Shown in pieces: positions 26,041 through 34,222 of a DNA stretch of 64,000 bases. Source of the stretch: Pyrinomonadaceae bacterium (GTDB taxonomy: Bacteria > Acidobacteriota > Blastocatellia > Pyrinomonadales > Pyrinomonadaceae); NCBI GenBank assembly GCA_017983495.1, contig JAGOBH010000005.1, positions 1 to 64,000 on the forward strand, given 5' to 3'. Each line of letters begins with the position of its first letter. The first letter of the stretch is position 1. The notes under the pieces were generated by a model that was given only the letters and a program-made list of their open reading frames with translations, did not search any database and was not told the DNA's origin. The translations under genes were made by a program, and so were the position numbers.

Positions 26041-26470
26041 AGTTGCGTTTTGGGACACCAGTGCGATCATTCCACTTTACTGTAATCAGGTGATGTCGTC
26101 TGAATCTCGTCGTATAAGGCGGAGGTTCAAGCAGCCCGTCGTTTGGTGGGGAACCCACGTCGAAATACATAGCGGCATAAATCGCCTTTTACGTGACGGA
26201 GTTTTGACCGAAAGGCAGTTTAACAGAGCATTAGAGAAATGGAATAACCTACGGTCATTGGCCTTTGTCGTATTGCCTGAGGACAATGTTTTGAAACTTG
26301 CAATTTCGTTGACCAATAAACACAATATTAGGGCTTTGGATGCCTTTCAACTTGCCGCCGCGCTTAGCTGGTGTCGTGAGCACACGCGAAACCGACAGTT
26401 TGTATGTGCTGACAAGCGATTAGCGGATGCGGCGAGCGACGCGGGATTTGATGTGGTTGAACTGTTGTAG
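26030..26470 (+). CDS. PIN-domain toxin, VapC-like ribonuclease
   Basis: A 146-residue PIN ribonuclease. The first acidic residue is in FWDTSAIIPLY (Asp9), a conserved Glu lies in WWGTHVEIHSGINRLL, RALDAFQLAAAL holds the next catalytic Asp, and FVCADKRLADAA provides the last. GGAGG lies 7 bases before the ATG at 26030, which decides this start over the in-frame TTG at 26006. It would cleave RNA when free of the antitoxin encoded just upstream. The module lies right after the aminotransferase remnant, at the boundary of an AT-rich accessory stretch. Confidence 0.9.
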   Translation: MSAKVAFWDTSAIIPLYCNQVMSSESRRIRRRFKQPVVWWGTHVEIHSGINRLLRDGVLTERQFNRALEKWNNLRSLAFVVLPEDNVLKLAISLTNKHNIRALDAFQLAAALSWCREHTRNRQFVCADKRLADAASDAGFDVVELL

Positions 26471-26476
26471 GCGCAG

Positions 26477-26756
26477 GTGGTTGAGTTTATTAGCATTTTA
26501 CAAGCCGCGTTTCTGGCTGGGATCGAAGTAGCTGAGGCTGATGACTTGGCGATCGCAGACCTTGAGGCCGAACTCAAGTTGAAACGCGACGAGCGCGATG
26601 ACAAATACCTGGCACTAGATCAGAAACGCATCAGGGATTGGCATGGCCGTCACCGGCGACCCCGCCTACGGCAACGACAGCCCGCTCTACGGAGCCATGG
26701 GCTTGGTCCGTAAATCGGAGAAGAAGTCTGGTCTAACACGGAAAAAGAAATCGTGA
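26477..26756 (+). pseudogene. frameshifted small protein gene
   Basis: The first frame from 26477 encodes a helical, charged region (LEAELKLKRDERDDKYLALD). Around 26640 the sense continues in the +1 frame as MAVTGDPAYGNDSPLYGAMG, then VRKSEKKSGLTRKKKS and TGA. I recall the GDPxYGxDSPLYxAMGYVRKSERKSGL ending from small uncharacterised proteins whose N-terminal part is a similar helix, so the two pieces probably form one gene with a single frameshift. The function is unknown. It follows the toxin gene by 6 bases. Confidence 0.55.
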
Positions 26757-26832
26757 CAAAAAACTCTGGGTGTCGGGATCGTTTGCGGTAACATCAGTAC
26801 GACGTCACCGATCCCGGCACTCGGATTTGGTT

Positions 26833-27651
26833 ATGAATATATTTACGGAACGAAACTTCTATCCAAGCGAGGATACCCCGATCAAAGCACATTACGCAGG
26901 TATCTTTGACTCGGTTTTTCTCGCATTCATTCCGTTCTTTCGTTTGGACGAAGAGCATCTGTCCAAAACGAGTTTTCAAAAAGTGCATCAGATTACTTTT
27001 CCTCAGTTCAATTCGGCGAACCCTGACTTAAAGCTACCTGAGAATATAAACGCTGACATCTATTCCAATGACAATCCGGATTACCCTACCGACGCGGAGA
27101 TTTTGAAGTACGGAACTCCGGTCGGATGGGAAGAGGTCAGACAGGGTTGCGGATTTGCTTCTTACGTCGAGCTAAACAAAGCTCTGACTACGACGATCGG
27201 TGGTTATCGGGCAGAGCTGAAACGTCAGGATTTGGCTGATAGGTTACTAGAGTACGCTCTTCGAGAAAGGATTTTCCTGCCTGAGGAAGGTAAACTCGAT
27301 GTGCTCTCGAAGCGTTCAATTCTCAAGACATTTGGCCGGCTTGATAAAGGGCTTGTGATCGTTGAAGATGAGTACCTTCAGAAAAAAGAATATATCGATA
27401 TTCGCTCCATTACCGACGAGGAGTTTTGCGAGCGCATCAGCTACAAAGACTATTACATCTACGACAACGACCAAGACGTTCTTTTTGCGGTTGACTGGGA
27501 TGACTTCTTTTTCCTCATCTGTTCTAGCGATTCGACGCGAGACGAAATTCTGCCAGATGGTGACTTCGAGGGATTCTTATGCGACGCGAATACCACGGTT
27601 TATTGGGAATATTCGGACGCGGAGATTCAAGCGGCCATAGCTACTGGATAA
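26833..27651 (+). CDS. hypothetical protein, possibly DUF2711
   Basis: A 272-residue cytosolic protein with an AT-rich gene. The start at 26833 (MNIFTERNFYP) is chosen because the upstream extension is Arg/Ser-rich and unlike the rest. The middle segment, YPTDAEILKYGTPVGWEEV and GFASYVELNKALTT, then YRAELKRQDLADRLL, recalls DUF2711 proteins of Firmicutes. The C-terminal part is very acidic and aromatic (YKDYYIYDNDQDVLFAVDWDDFFF), as in immunity-type or SMI1-like proteins. No catalytic motif is recognised. It lies between the toxin-antitoxin module and the remnant of a dihydropyrimidinase gene. Confidence 0.6.
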   Translation: MNIFTERNFYPSEDTPIKAHYAGIFDSVFLAFIPFFRLDEEHLSKTSFQKVHQITFPQFNSANPDLKLPENINADIYSNDNPDYPTDAEILKYGTPVGWEEVRQGCGFASYVELNKALTTTIGGYRAELKRQDLADRLLEYALRERIFLPEEGKLDVLSKRSILKTFGRLDKGLVIVEDEYLQKKEYIDIRSITDEEFCERISYKDYYIYDNDQDVLFAVDWDDFFFLICSSDSTRDEILPDGDFEGFLCDANTTVYWEYSDAEIQAAIATG

Positions 27652-27710
27652 TAAGGGCTAGGACTAGGACAACGACATTCCACTAACGCTAAAAGAAAGG
27701 TATTAAGATA

Positions 27711-27830
27711 ATGAAAACATTGATCAAAAGCGGACGTGTCGTCACTGCTGTTGACGACTATCGGGCGGATATCTTTATTGATAGCGAGACGGTGACGACT
27801 ATCGGTGGTGGCGCTGTTGTGCGACTGAAG
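27711..27830 (+). pseudogene. 5' remnant of a dihydropyrimidinase gene
   Basis: Starts ATGAAAACATTGATC and agrees with the first ~105 bases of the intact dihydropyrimidinase (28381) at about 90 percent of positions, through the residues ETVTTIG. Homology then ends. The frame runs on through a CACAGAG repeat arm to a TGA at 27885-27887 (58 codons). A purine-rich AAAGAAAGG lies about 10 bases upstream, so a short peptide might still be made. Confidence 0.88.
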
Positions 27831-27837
27831 AATAAAA

Positions 27838-27968
27838 TTCACCACAGAGGCACGGAGGGCACAGAGAGATTTAGAAAGATCCTATGAGTGACCGATTGGT
27901 GGTTCGAATGAGGTTATCTAACAATTTTAGTTTTTCTTTCTCGGTGTCCTCTGTGACTCTGTGGTGAA
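27838..27968 (+). repeat. CACAGAG palindrome, copy 2, before the GxxExxY gene
   Basis: Left arm 27838-27868 and right arm 27940-27968 (about 25 of 29 pairs), with some 70 bases between. The right arm ends GGTGA, 9 bases before the ATG at 27977. Confidence 0.85.
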
Positions 27969-27976
27969 TCCTTCTT

Positions 27977-28342
27977 ATGAATGACTTAACTGAAAAGATC
28001 ATAAGTTGTGCGATCAAGGTCCACAGAATTCTAGGTCCGGGTTTGCTTGAGAGCGCGTACGAAGTTTGTCTTGTTCACGAATTAAAGAAATCCGGGCTGA
28101 GAGTTGAACGCCAAGTCCCACTGCCGATCGTGTATGACGGCATTGAACTCGATGCGTGCTACCAATTAGATATCGTTGTCGAAGATGTAATAATTCTCGA
28201 ACTGAAATCGGTTGAAAGGATCATGCCGATTCACGAAGCCCAATTGCTGACCTACCTCAAACTTACAAAGAAAAAGCTCGGCTTATTAATCAACTTCAAC
28301 GTAGAATTATTGAAAAACGGCATTAAGAGAAAAGTGATTTGA
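27977..28342 (+). CDS. GxxExxY protein (PDDEXK-like)
   Basis: A 121-residue protein of the GxxExxY family, which has a PDDEXK-like nuclease fold. The naming motif is GLLESAY near residue 23. The nuclease-like signature is YQLDIVVEDVIILELKSVE (Asp, Glu-Leu-Lys), and IHEAQLLTYLKLTKKKLGLLIN is the usual C-terminal helix and strand. Its role in bacteria is unknown. The gene is boxed by CACAGAG repeat arms (27838-27968 upstream, 28346-28374 downstream), and the whole lies between a 5' fragment and the intact copy of dihydropyrimidinase. It is therefore probably a passenger of the repeat, or drives its spread. Confidence 0.9.
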   Translation: MNDLTEKIISCAIKVHRILGPGLLESAYEVCLVHELKKSGLRVERQVPLPIVYDGIELDACYQLDIVVEDVIILELKSVERIMPIHEAQLLTYLKLTKKKLGLLINFNVELLKNGIKRKVI

Positions 28343-28345
28343 AAA

Positions 28346-28374
28346 CTCTGTGTTCTCTGTGCCTCTGTGGTGAA
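28346..28374 (+). repeat. CACAGAG repeat, right arm only, before dihydropyrimidinase
   Basis: Matches the right arm at 27940-27968. It ends GGTGA, 7 bases before the ATG at 28381, and lies just after the GxxExxY stop. Confidence 0.85.
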
Positions 28375-28380
28375 GCTATT

Positions 28381-29760
28381 ATGAAAACACTAATCAAAAA
28401 CGGACGCGTCGTTACTGCGGTGGACGACTATCGGGCGGATATTTTTATTGATGGCGAGACGGTGACGACTATCGGCAAGCGGCTGGATATGGAGGCGGAT
28501 GTTGTGCTGGACGCGTCGGGGAGGCTGGTGATCCCGGGCGGGATCGATCCGCATACGCATATGGAACTGCCGTTTGGCGGGACGCATTCGTCCGACGATT
28601 TTTTTACCGGGACGCGGGCGGCGGCGTTTGGGGGGACGACGACGATCATTGATTTTGCGGTGCAGACGAAGGGCGAATCGATGACCGCGGGCGTCGATGC
28701 GTGGCACAATAAGGCCGAGGGCAAGACGGCGATCGATTACGGGTTTCATCTCATCACGACCGAGTTTGAGGACGGCGATGAGCAAGAAATGTACAAGCTG
28801 ATGGACGAGGGCATCACTTCGTTCAAGCTGTTTATGGCGTATCCGGGCGTGTTTTTGGCCGACGACGCGACGATCTTTCGGGCGATGTCTGCGGCCGGCC
28901 AACGAGGCGGCCTGATCTGCATGCATGCCGAAAACGGCATCGTCATCAACGAGATCATCAAACGTTTTCTCGCCGACGGACGCACTGCTCCGAAGTATCA
29001 TGCTCTGACGCGTCCAACTATCGCCGAGGCCGAGGGAGTTCATCGCGCGATCGCAATTGCTGAGATGGCCGAATCGCCGGTCTATATCGTTCACCTTTCG
29101 TGTACGGATGCGCTCAATCAAGTGCGACAAGCGAGAGATCGCGGCATTGCGGCGTTTGCGGAGACTTGTCCGCAGTATCTTTTCCACTCGATCGACGATT
29201 ACGGCGACGGATGGGAAGGTGCGAAATACGTGATGACGCCGCCGCTTCGCGAAAAGCATAACTGTGCCGAGCTCTGGAAAGGCCTCAAGATGGACGATCT
29301 CCAAGTCATCTCGACCGACCATTGCCCGTTCTGTATGAAAGAGCAAAAGGAACTCGGCGTAAATGATTTTTCAAAGATCCCAAACGGAGCTCCAGGCGTC
29401 GAGAACCGTATGAACCTCATCTACAACGGCGGCGTGGTCGAGCAGCGAATTTCTTTGAATCGCTTTGTCGAACTAACCTCAACGGCTGCCGCGAAGATGT
29501 TTGGCCTGTTCCCGAAGAAAGGCACAATTGCCGTCGGTTCGGATGCCGACATTGTTATTTTCAATCCCGACACCGAACACACCTTCGGCGTCGAAGCCGA
29601 GCACATGAATGTCGATTACTCTTCTTATGAAGGTGTGAAAGTAAAAGGCAAGGTCGAAACCGTGCTATCCCGTGGAAAGGTCGTCATCCAAAACGGCGAG
29701 CATCAAGGGAAGGCCGGTGACGGGCAATTTCTGAAACGAGGCGAGTGTGTGAAGGTTTAG
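28381..29760 (+). CDS. dihydropyrimidinase (D-hydantoinase)
   Basis: Zinc hydrolase opening dihydrouracil or dihydrothymine to the N-carbamoyl beta-amino acid, the second step of reductive pyrimidine breakdown. 459 residues. Metal and active-site features are GGIDPHTHMELPF (HxH), ITSFKLFMAYPG (the Lys that is carboxylated), MHAENG and VHLSC (zinc His), and STDHCPF (catalytic Asp). The start at 28381 follows a GGTGA repeat arm; the open frame upstream (from 28339) is repeat sequence. Partial copies flank it: 5' at 27711, and internal plus 3' at 31209. Companions are the aminotransferase (22488), ureidopropionase (57344) and PreTA (59029, 61449). Confidence 0.93.
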   Translation: MKTLIKNGRVVTAVDDYRADIFIDGETVTTIGKRLDMEADVVLDASGRLVIPGGIDPHTHMELPFGGTHSSDDFFTGTRAAAFGGTTTIIDFAVQTKGESMTAGVDAWHNKAEGKTAIDYGFHLITTEFEDGDEQEMYKLMDEGITSFKLFMAYPGVFLADDATIFRAMSAAGQRGGLICMHAENGIVINEIIKRFLADGRTAPKYHALTRPTIAEAEGVHRAIAIAEMAESPVYIVHLSCTDALNQVRQARDRGIAAFAETCPQYLFHSIDDYGDGWEGAKYVMTPPLREKHNCAELWKGLKMDDLQVISTDHCPFCMKEQKELGVNDFSKIPNGAPGVENRMNLIYNGGVVEQRISLNRFVELTSTAAAKMFGLFPKKGTIAVGSDADIVIFNPDTEHTFGVEAEHMNVDYSSYEGVKVKGKVETVLSRGKVVIQNGEHQGKAGDGQFLKRGECVKV

Positions 29761-29826
29761 AAAATTGGAACTACTCGACCGCGATTGCCGTAAGTGCTAA
29801 GAAGATATCGATATTTAGAATATATT

Positions 29827-31185
29827 ATGAAACCGAGTCATTTGCGGCGCCCAAGCGTCTTCGTACTGATCTTTATGTTTGCCGCGACGGTCGCGGTGCG
29901 AGCCGACAAGGTCGATGATTTTGTCCGAGCAGCAATGCAAAAACAGCATGTGCCCGGCGTTGCGATCGCGGTGGTTCGGGACGGAAAGGTAATAAAGTCC
30001 GCGGGATACGGGATGGCCAATGTCGAGCTTAATGTCGCCGCGACTCCCGACACCGTGTTCAAGATCGGTTCGGTCAGCAAGCAGTTTCTCTCGGCCGGAA
30101 TTATGCTCCTTGTTCAGGATGGCAAACTGAGTCTCGACGACAAGATCGCCAAGTTTTTGGACGGCACACCTGAAACTTGGAAAGATATTACGGTTCGCCA
30201 TCTTCTAACCCATACATCAGGGCTTGTTCGCGAGGCACCCGGTTTTAACCCGCTCAAGGTACAGAGCGATGCCGATGTCATCAAGACGGCATACGGGGTG
30301 CCGCTTGTTTTCAAAACGGGCGATAAATGGCAGTACTGCAACGTCGGCTATTTTTCGCTCGCGGAGATCATACACAAAGTCAGCGGAAAACCGTGGGGTG
30401 ATTTTCTAACGGAACGCGTGTTTGCTCCGCTCGGAATGAACTCCACGCGAACGACGACGATGACCGATCTCGTCCAAAACCGCGCAAACGGTTACGCTTG
30501 GGCAAAGGGTAAATACCAAAACGCCGATATCTATTTTGCTCTTCGGCCGAGTGGTGCATTTCTCTCGACGGTGAATGATCTCGCAAAGTGGGACGCTGCT
30601 CTTTATACGGACAAATTCTTAACCAAAGCGACACGTGATCAGATGTGGACGCCGGTCAAGCTGAATAATGGCGAGACATATCCCTACGGTTTCGGTTGGC
30701 AGTTGGAACCGGCGGGAAATCATAGACAGGTTCGTCACGGCGGGTCCCTGCCCGGCTTTCGAGCTGAGTTTACGAGATTGGTCGACGATAAGCTGTCGGT
30801 AATTGTTTTGACGAACGGTGACGGCGCAAATGCCGCCTCGATCGCTGCAGGGGTCGCGGATAATTATATTCCAGACGTCCTACCCAATCGATCGGTGGCG
30901 AAGGTCGATCCGAAAATATTTGATCCATTTGTCGGACAATATCAGCCCAATCCGGCTGACCCGACGTTTATCGTCATCGTCAGTCGCGAAGGAAAAAAGT
31001 TGATGGTCCAGGAGGGCACTGACGCTGAGAAAGAAGAATTGCTGCCTGAGAGCGAAACCGACTACTACATTGGTGACGATCCATTGCTCACGTATAACTT
31101 TCTAAAAGGCGAGGACGGTCAAGTGACGCACCTAGTCGTAATGCGTGGTAAGCAGCAATTGGCCAAGGCGAAAAAGATCAAGTAA
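29827..31185 (+). CDS. exported serine hydrolase (beta-lactamase class C family), second copy
   Basis: A 452-residue secreted serine hydrolase, distantly related to the one at 23906. The start at 29827 yields a signal peptide with a basic head (MKPSHLRRPSVFVLIFMFAA, cleavage near VRA). SVSK in IGSVSKQFLSAGIML is the SxxK nucleophile motif (about residue 80), YCNVGYFSLAEI is the YxN motif, and RHGGSLPGFRAEF takes the KTG-box position. A shorter C-terminal beta domain follows. The role could be peptidase or esterase. It sits between intact dihydropyrimidinase and a dihydropyrimidinase remnant, the same layout as the first serine hydrolase. Confidence 0.9.
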   Translation: MKPSHLRRPSVFVLIFMFAATVAVRADKVDDFVRAAMQKQHVPGVAIAVVRDGKVIKSAGYGMANVELNVAATPDTVFKIGSVSKQFLSAGIMLLVQDGKLSLDDKIAKFLDGTPETWKDITVRHLLTHTSGLVREAPGFNPLKVQSDADVIKTAYGVPLVFKTGDKWQYCNVGYFSLAEIIHKVSGKPWGDFLTERVFAPLGMNSTRTTTMTDLVQNRANGYAWAKGKYQNADIYFALRPSGAFLSTVNDLAKWDAALYTDKFLTKATRDQMWTPVKLNNGETYPYGFGWQLEPAGNHRQVRHGGSLPGFRAEFTRLVDDKLSVIVLTNGDGANAASIAAGVADNYIPDVLPNRSVAKVDPKIFDPFVGQYQPNPADPTFIVIVSREGKKLMVQEGTDAEKEELLPESETDYYIGDDPLLTYNFLKGEDGQVTHLVVMRGKQQLAKAKKIK

Positions 31186-31208
31186 TAATCATCGGGCCCG
31201 CACGGCGT

Positions 31209-31483
31209 GCGGTGATGCGTTCGACCATTGCTGAGGGCGTTCATCGCGCGATCGTCATCGCCGAGATGGCTGAGTCGCCGGTTTATATTGTTCGTCTTTT
31301 TTCGTCTACGGCGTCGATGCCGAGCATTTGAATGTCGATTACTCTTTCTACGAAGGCGCGAAGGTAAAAGGCAAGGTCGAAACCGTCCTCTCACGTGGCC
31401 GAGTTGTTTTCCAAAATGGCGAACACACCGGCAAACAGGGCGATGGGCAGTTCATCAAAAGGGGAACCTGTGTTAACTTGTAG
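31209..31483 (+). pseudogene. internal and 3' remnant of a dihydropyrimidinase gene
   Basis: Two blocks of a dihydropyrimidinase joined by an internal deletion of roughly 490 bases. The first encodes GVHRAIVIAEMAESPVYIV. The second runs from GVDAEHLNVDY to the natural end (QFIKRGTCVNL and TAG at 31481), with about 45 of 57 residues matching the intact copy. It begins a few bases after the serine hydrolase stop. The well-kept last 57 codons argue for recent loss of function or acquisition from a diverged homologue. Confidence 0.88.
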
Positions 31484-31507
31484 CATCAAAAAAGATCTAC
31501 AAATAAC

Positions 31508-34222
31508 ATGGGCGAAAGTATAGAGATCGGCTCGTCGATCGGGAATTACCGTATTGTCTCCAAGATCGGCGCGGGTGGAATGGGCGAAGTTTACAAGGCC
31601 CACGATTCGCGGCTTGACCGTGAAGTGGCGATCAAGGTGCTGCCTTCGGAGATGTCGAGCGACGAAGACCGTCTGCGGCGTTTCGAACAGGAAGCAAAGG
31701 CCACATCCGCGCTAAATCATCCCAACATCCTTACCGTCTACGACATCGGCGAACACGATGGCTCGCCGTTCATCGTCGCCGAGTTGCTTGACGGCGAAGA
31801 GCTTCGCGAGCGTCTTGATGAAGGCTCAATTCCACTCAGAAAAGTAACCGAATACGCCCAGCAGATCGTCAGCGGGCTTTCGGCGGCGCACGAAAAGGGC
31901 ATCGTTCACCGCGATCTCAAGCCGGAAAACCTTTTTATTACAAAAGACGACCGGGTTAAGATCCTTGATTTTGGCCTGGCTAAACTGTCAGAACCGCCTG
32001 CGTCAGCGGGCGGCACGAGCGGCAACGAAGACGCAACGCGAAAAGCACTCACAAACCCCGGTGTAGTAATGGGCACGGTCGGCTATATGTCGCCCGAGCA
32101 GGTTCGTGGGCAGATGACCGATCATCGCTCGGATATCTTTTCGTTTGGATTGATCCTTTACGAAATGATCACGGGACGGCGGGCGTTTCAGGAGGAATCG
32201 CTGGCTGAGACGATGTCGGCGATCGTCAAAGAAGAGCCGCCGGAAATGACGGAATCCAACCCGAACATCAGCCCGTCACTTGAACGGATCGTCAGGCGGT
32301 GTCTGGAAAAGAAACCCGAACGCCGTTTTCAATCGACGGCCGACCTTGGGTTTGCTCTTGAGTCTTTGTCGGCTCCGACGAGTTCGTCAGGAGCGAATCT
32401 TACTGAAACTGTGCGGACGCTTGATTACGCTGCTAAGACGACACGCAGCCGCTGGCGTGACCGCATCTGGATGATTGCGGTAGGCGTGTTGGCATTGATT
32501 GCTCTCGCCCTCGGCGTAGCGTACCTTCGGCGGCCGGTGTCAGAAGCAGCAACGGTGTTGCGGCTATCGGTCAATCCGCCGGACAAAACTGAGAGATTGA
32601 CTTCCCTCTCAGTATCCCCGGATGGGCGCACCCTGGCTTTTGTCGCCACCGTCGAAGGAAAAACGCAGATCTGGGTACGCCCTTTGAGGGAATCGACTCC
32701 CAAGCCACTCGCGGGGACGGAAAACGCGAGTTTGCCGTTCTGGTCGCCGGATAGTCAGTTTATCGGTTTCTTTGCGGCAGGCAAGCTGCAAAAAATATCG
32801 CTCTCCGGCGGAACGCCCGCTCCGCTGGCCGAGATTCAACAATTTACCGGTGGAACCTGGAACCGTAACGGGGTGATCCTGTTCGGCACCGGCAATGCAG
32901 GTATTCAAAGCATATCAGCCAACGGCGGGCCGGTCAGTTCAGTTACGTCAGTTAACACTTCACAGGGAGAAGTCCGGCATCGCACTCCGTTCCTGCTGCC
33001 TAATGGCCGTCAGTTTCTCTTTCACGTCCAGCACAGTGATCCAAACAAACAAGGGATCTACCTGGCCTCACTGGAAGGCGGCGAGGCGAAACAGTTGGTC
33101 GCTAATGATGCCGGAGCCTTCCAGGCAGAAGAGGATCCGGCCACACCCGGTGCAGGCTATCTGATCTTTGTCGAGCAAGGAGCATTGATGGCACAGCGTT
33201 TTGACTTCGGCCGGAATGAGTTGAGCGGTGAGCCGGTACGGCTGGTGGAGCAGGTGCAAACCGGATTGCGAGGATTTGTTGGGCAATTCTCACTGGCCGG
33301 AAATGTGCTGGCGGCAATGGAAGGAACGACCCGCGAACAACTTACCTGGGTTGATCGAACCGGGAAGAAAGTGGGAACGGTTGGCCCTGTGGGGGCTTAC
33401 GGCATTCGCGACCTGTCACCGGATGGTCAGCGACTGGCGGTCACACGCTATGATTCGAAGCTCGGCACAGGCGACATCTGGTTGTTTGATCTGGTCCGCG
33501 GAACTGAAACGCGGCTGACGGTTGATCCCGCAGATGATAGTTTTCCCGAATGGTCGCCCGATGGTAGCCGCATCGTCTTTTCGTCCACTCGCAAAGGAAT
33601 GTCCGGTCTTTACTTGAAAGACGCTACCGGCGCAGGTCAGGAAGAATTGTTGTTCGAGTCAGCGAACGGCAAGGTTCCCCTGCAATGGTCACCGGATGGT
33701 CGCTTCATTCTGTATCGTGAGTCTGATCCGCAGACGAGTCAGGATCTATGGATGCTGCCGCTGGAAGGGGAGCGCAAGCCCTGGCCCTGGCTGAAGACGA
33801 AATTTACAGAATCATCTGGTAGCGGCATTTCTCCCGATGGCAAATGGATAGGGTACTCTTCTGATGAATCAGGACGCGGCGAAGTTTACATTCAGGCTTT
33901 TGAACCGGGCGTTCCGGCATCCGGCTCCAGATGGCCGATCTCTATTGGCGGCGGTCAGCAAACCAAATGGCGCAGCGATGGGCGCGGAATGTATTATCAC
34001 CTCAGCGGTAAAATGATGGAAGTGGATGTCAGCCTCGGCACAAAGGTCGAAGCGGGACTGCCCAGAGAACTCTTTGATTCGCGCACCATCGGCGCAGACC
34101 TGACCCGTTCGTGGGTCATGACTAAAGATGAACAGCGCTTTATGTTCGTAACGAACGCAGACGCCGCCGGCGTCCCGCAGTTTTCCGTCGTGTTGAACTG
34201 GATGGCGGAGCTCAAGAAATGA
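31508..34222 (+). CDS. serine/threonine kinase with PD40 sensor, kinase 1
   Basis: Membrane-bound Hanks-type kinase of 904 residues. The kinase domain (about 12-275) has GAGGMGEVYKA (P-loop), AIKVLP (Lys), IVHRDLKPENLF (HRD) and DFGLAKL (DFG), with MSPEQ in the APE position. One transmembrane helix (about 322-344, IWMIAVGVLALIALALGVAYL) leads to an extracytoplasmic beta-propeller with TolB-like PD40 repeats (LSVSPDGRTLAFV, FPEWSPDGSRIVFSS, GISPDGKWIGYSS). The activation segment carries an in-frame palindrome (31994-32013) shared with kinase 2. It is the first gene of an operon; its stop overlaps the next start (ATGA). The signal sensed is unknown. Confidence 0.93.
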   Translation: MGESIEIGSSIGNYRIVSKIGAGGMGEVYKAHDSRLDREVAIKVLPSEMSSDEDRLRRFEQEAKATSALNHPNILTVYDIGEHDGSPFIVAELLDGEELRERLDEGSIPLRKVTEYAQQIVSGLSAAHEKGIVHRDLKPENLFITKDDRVKILDFGLAKLSEPPASAGGTSGNEDATRKALTNPGVVMGTVGYMSPEQVRGQMTDHRSDIFSFGLILYEMITGRRAFQEESLAETMSAIVKEEPPEMTESNPNISPSLERIVRRCLEKKPERRFQSTADLGFALESLSAPTSSSGANLTETVRTLDYAAKTTRSRWRDRIWMIAVGVLALIALALGVAYLRRPVSEAATVLRLSVNPPDKTERLTSLSVSPDGRTLAFVATVEGKTQIWVRPLRESTPKPLAGTENASLPFWSPDSQFIGFFAAGKLQKISLSGGTPAPLAEIQQFTGGTWNRNGVILFGTGNAGIQSISANGGPVSSVTSVNTSQGEVRHRTPFLLPNGRQFLFHVQHSDPNKQGIYLASLEGGEAKQLVANDAGAFQAEEDPATPGAGYLIFVEQGALMAQRFDFGRNELSGEPVRLVEQVQTGLRGFVGQFSLAGNVLAAMEGTTREQLTWVDRTGKKVGTVGPVGAYGIRDLSPDGQRLAVTRYDSKLGTGDIWLFDLVRGTETRLTVDPADDSFPEWSPDGSRIVFSSTRKGMSGLYLKDATGAGQEELLFESANGKVPLQWSPDGRFILYRESDPQTSQDLWMLPLEGERKPWPWLKTKFTESSGSGISPDGKWIGYSSDESGRGEVYIQAFEPGVPASGSRWPISIGGGQQTKWRSDGRGMYYHLSGKMMEVDVSLGTKVEAGLPRELFDSRTIGADLTRSWVMTKDEQRFMFVTNADAAGVPQFSVVLNWMAELKK
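31994..32013. repeat. REP-like palindrome in kinase 1 activation loop
   Basis: 20-base near-palindrome with CCGCC/GGCGG ends, preceded by TGTCAGAA. It is identical at 34699-34718 and encodes PPASAGG just after DFGLAKL. Confidence 0.7.
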
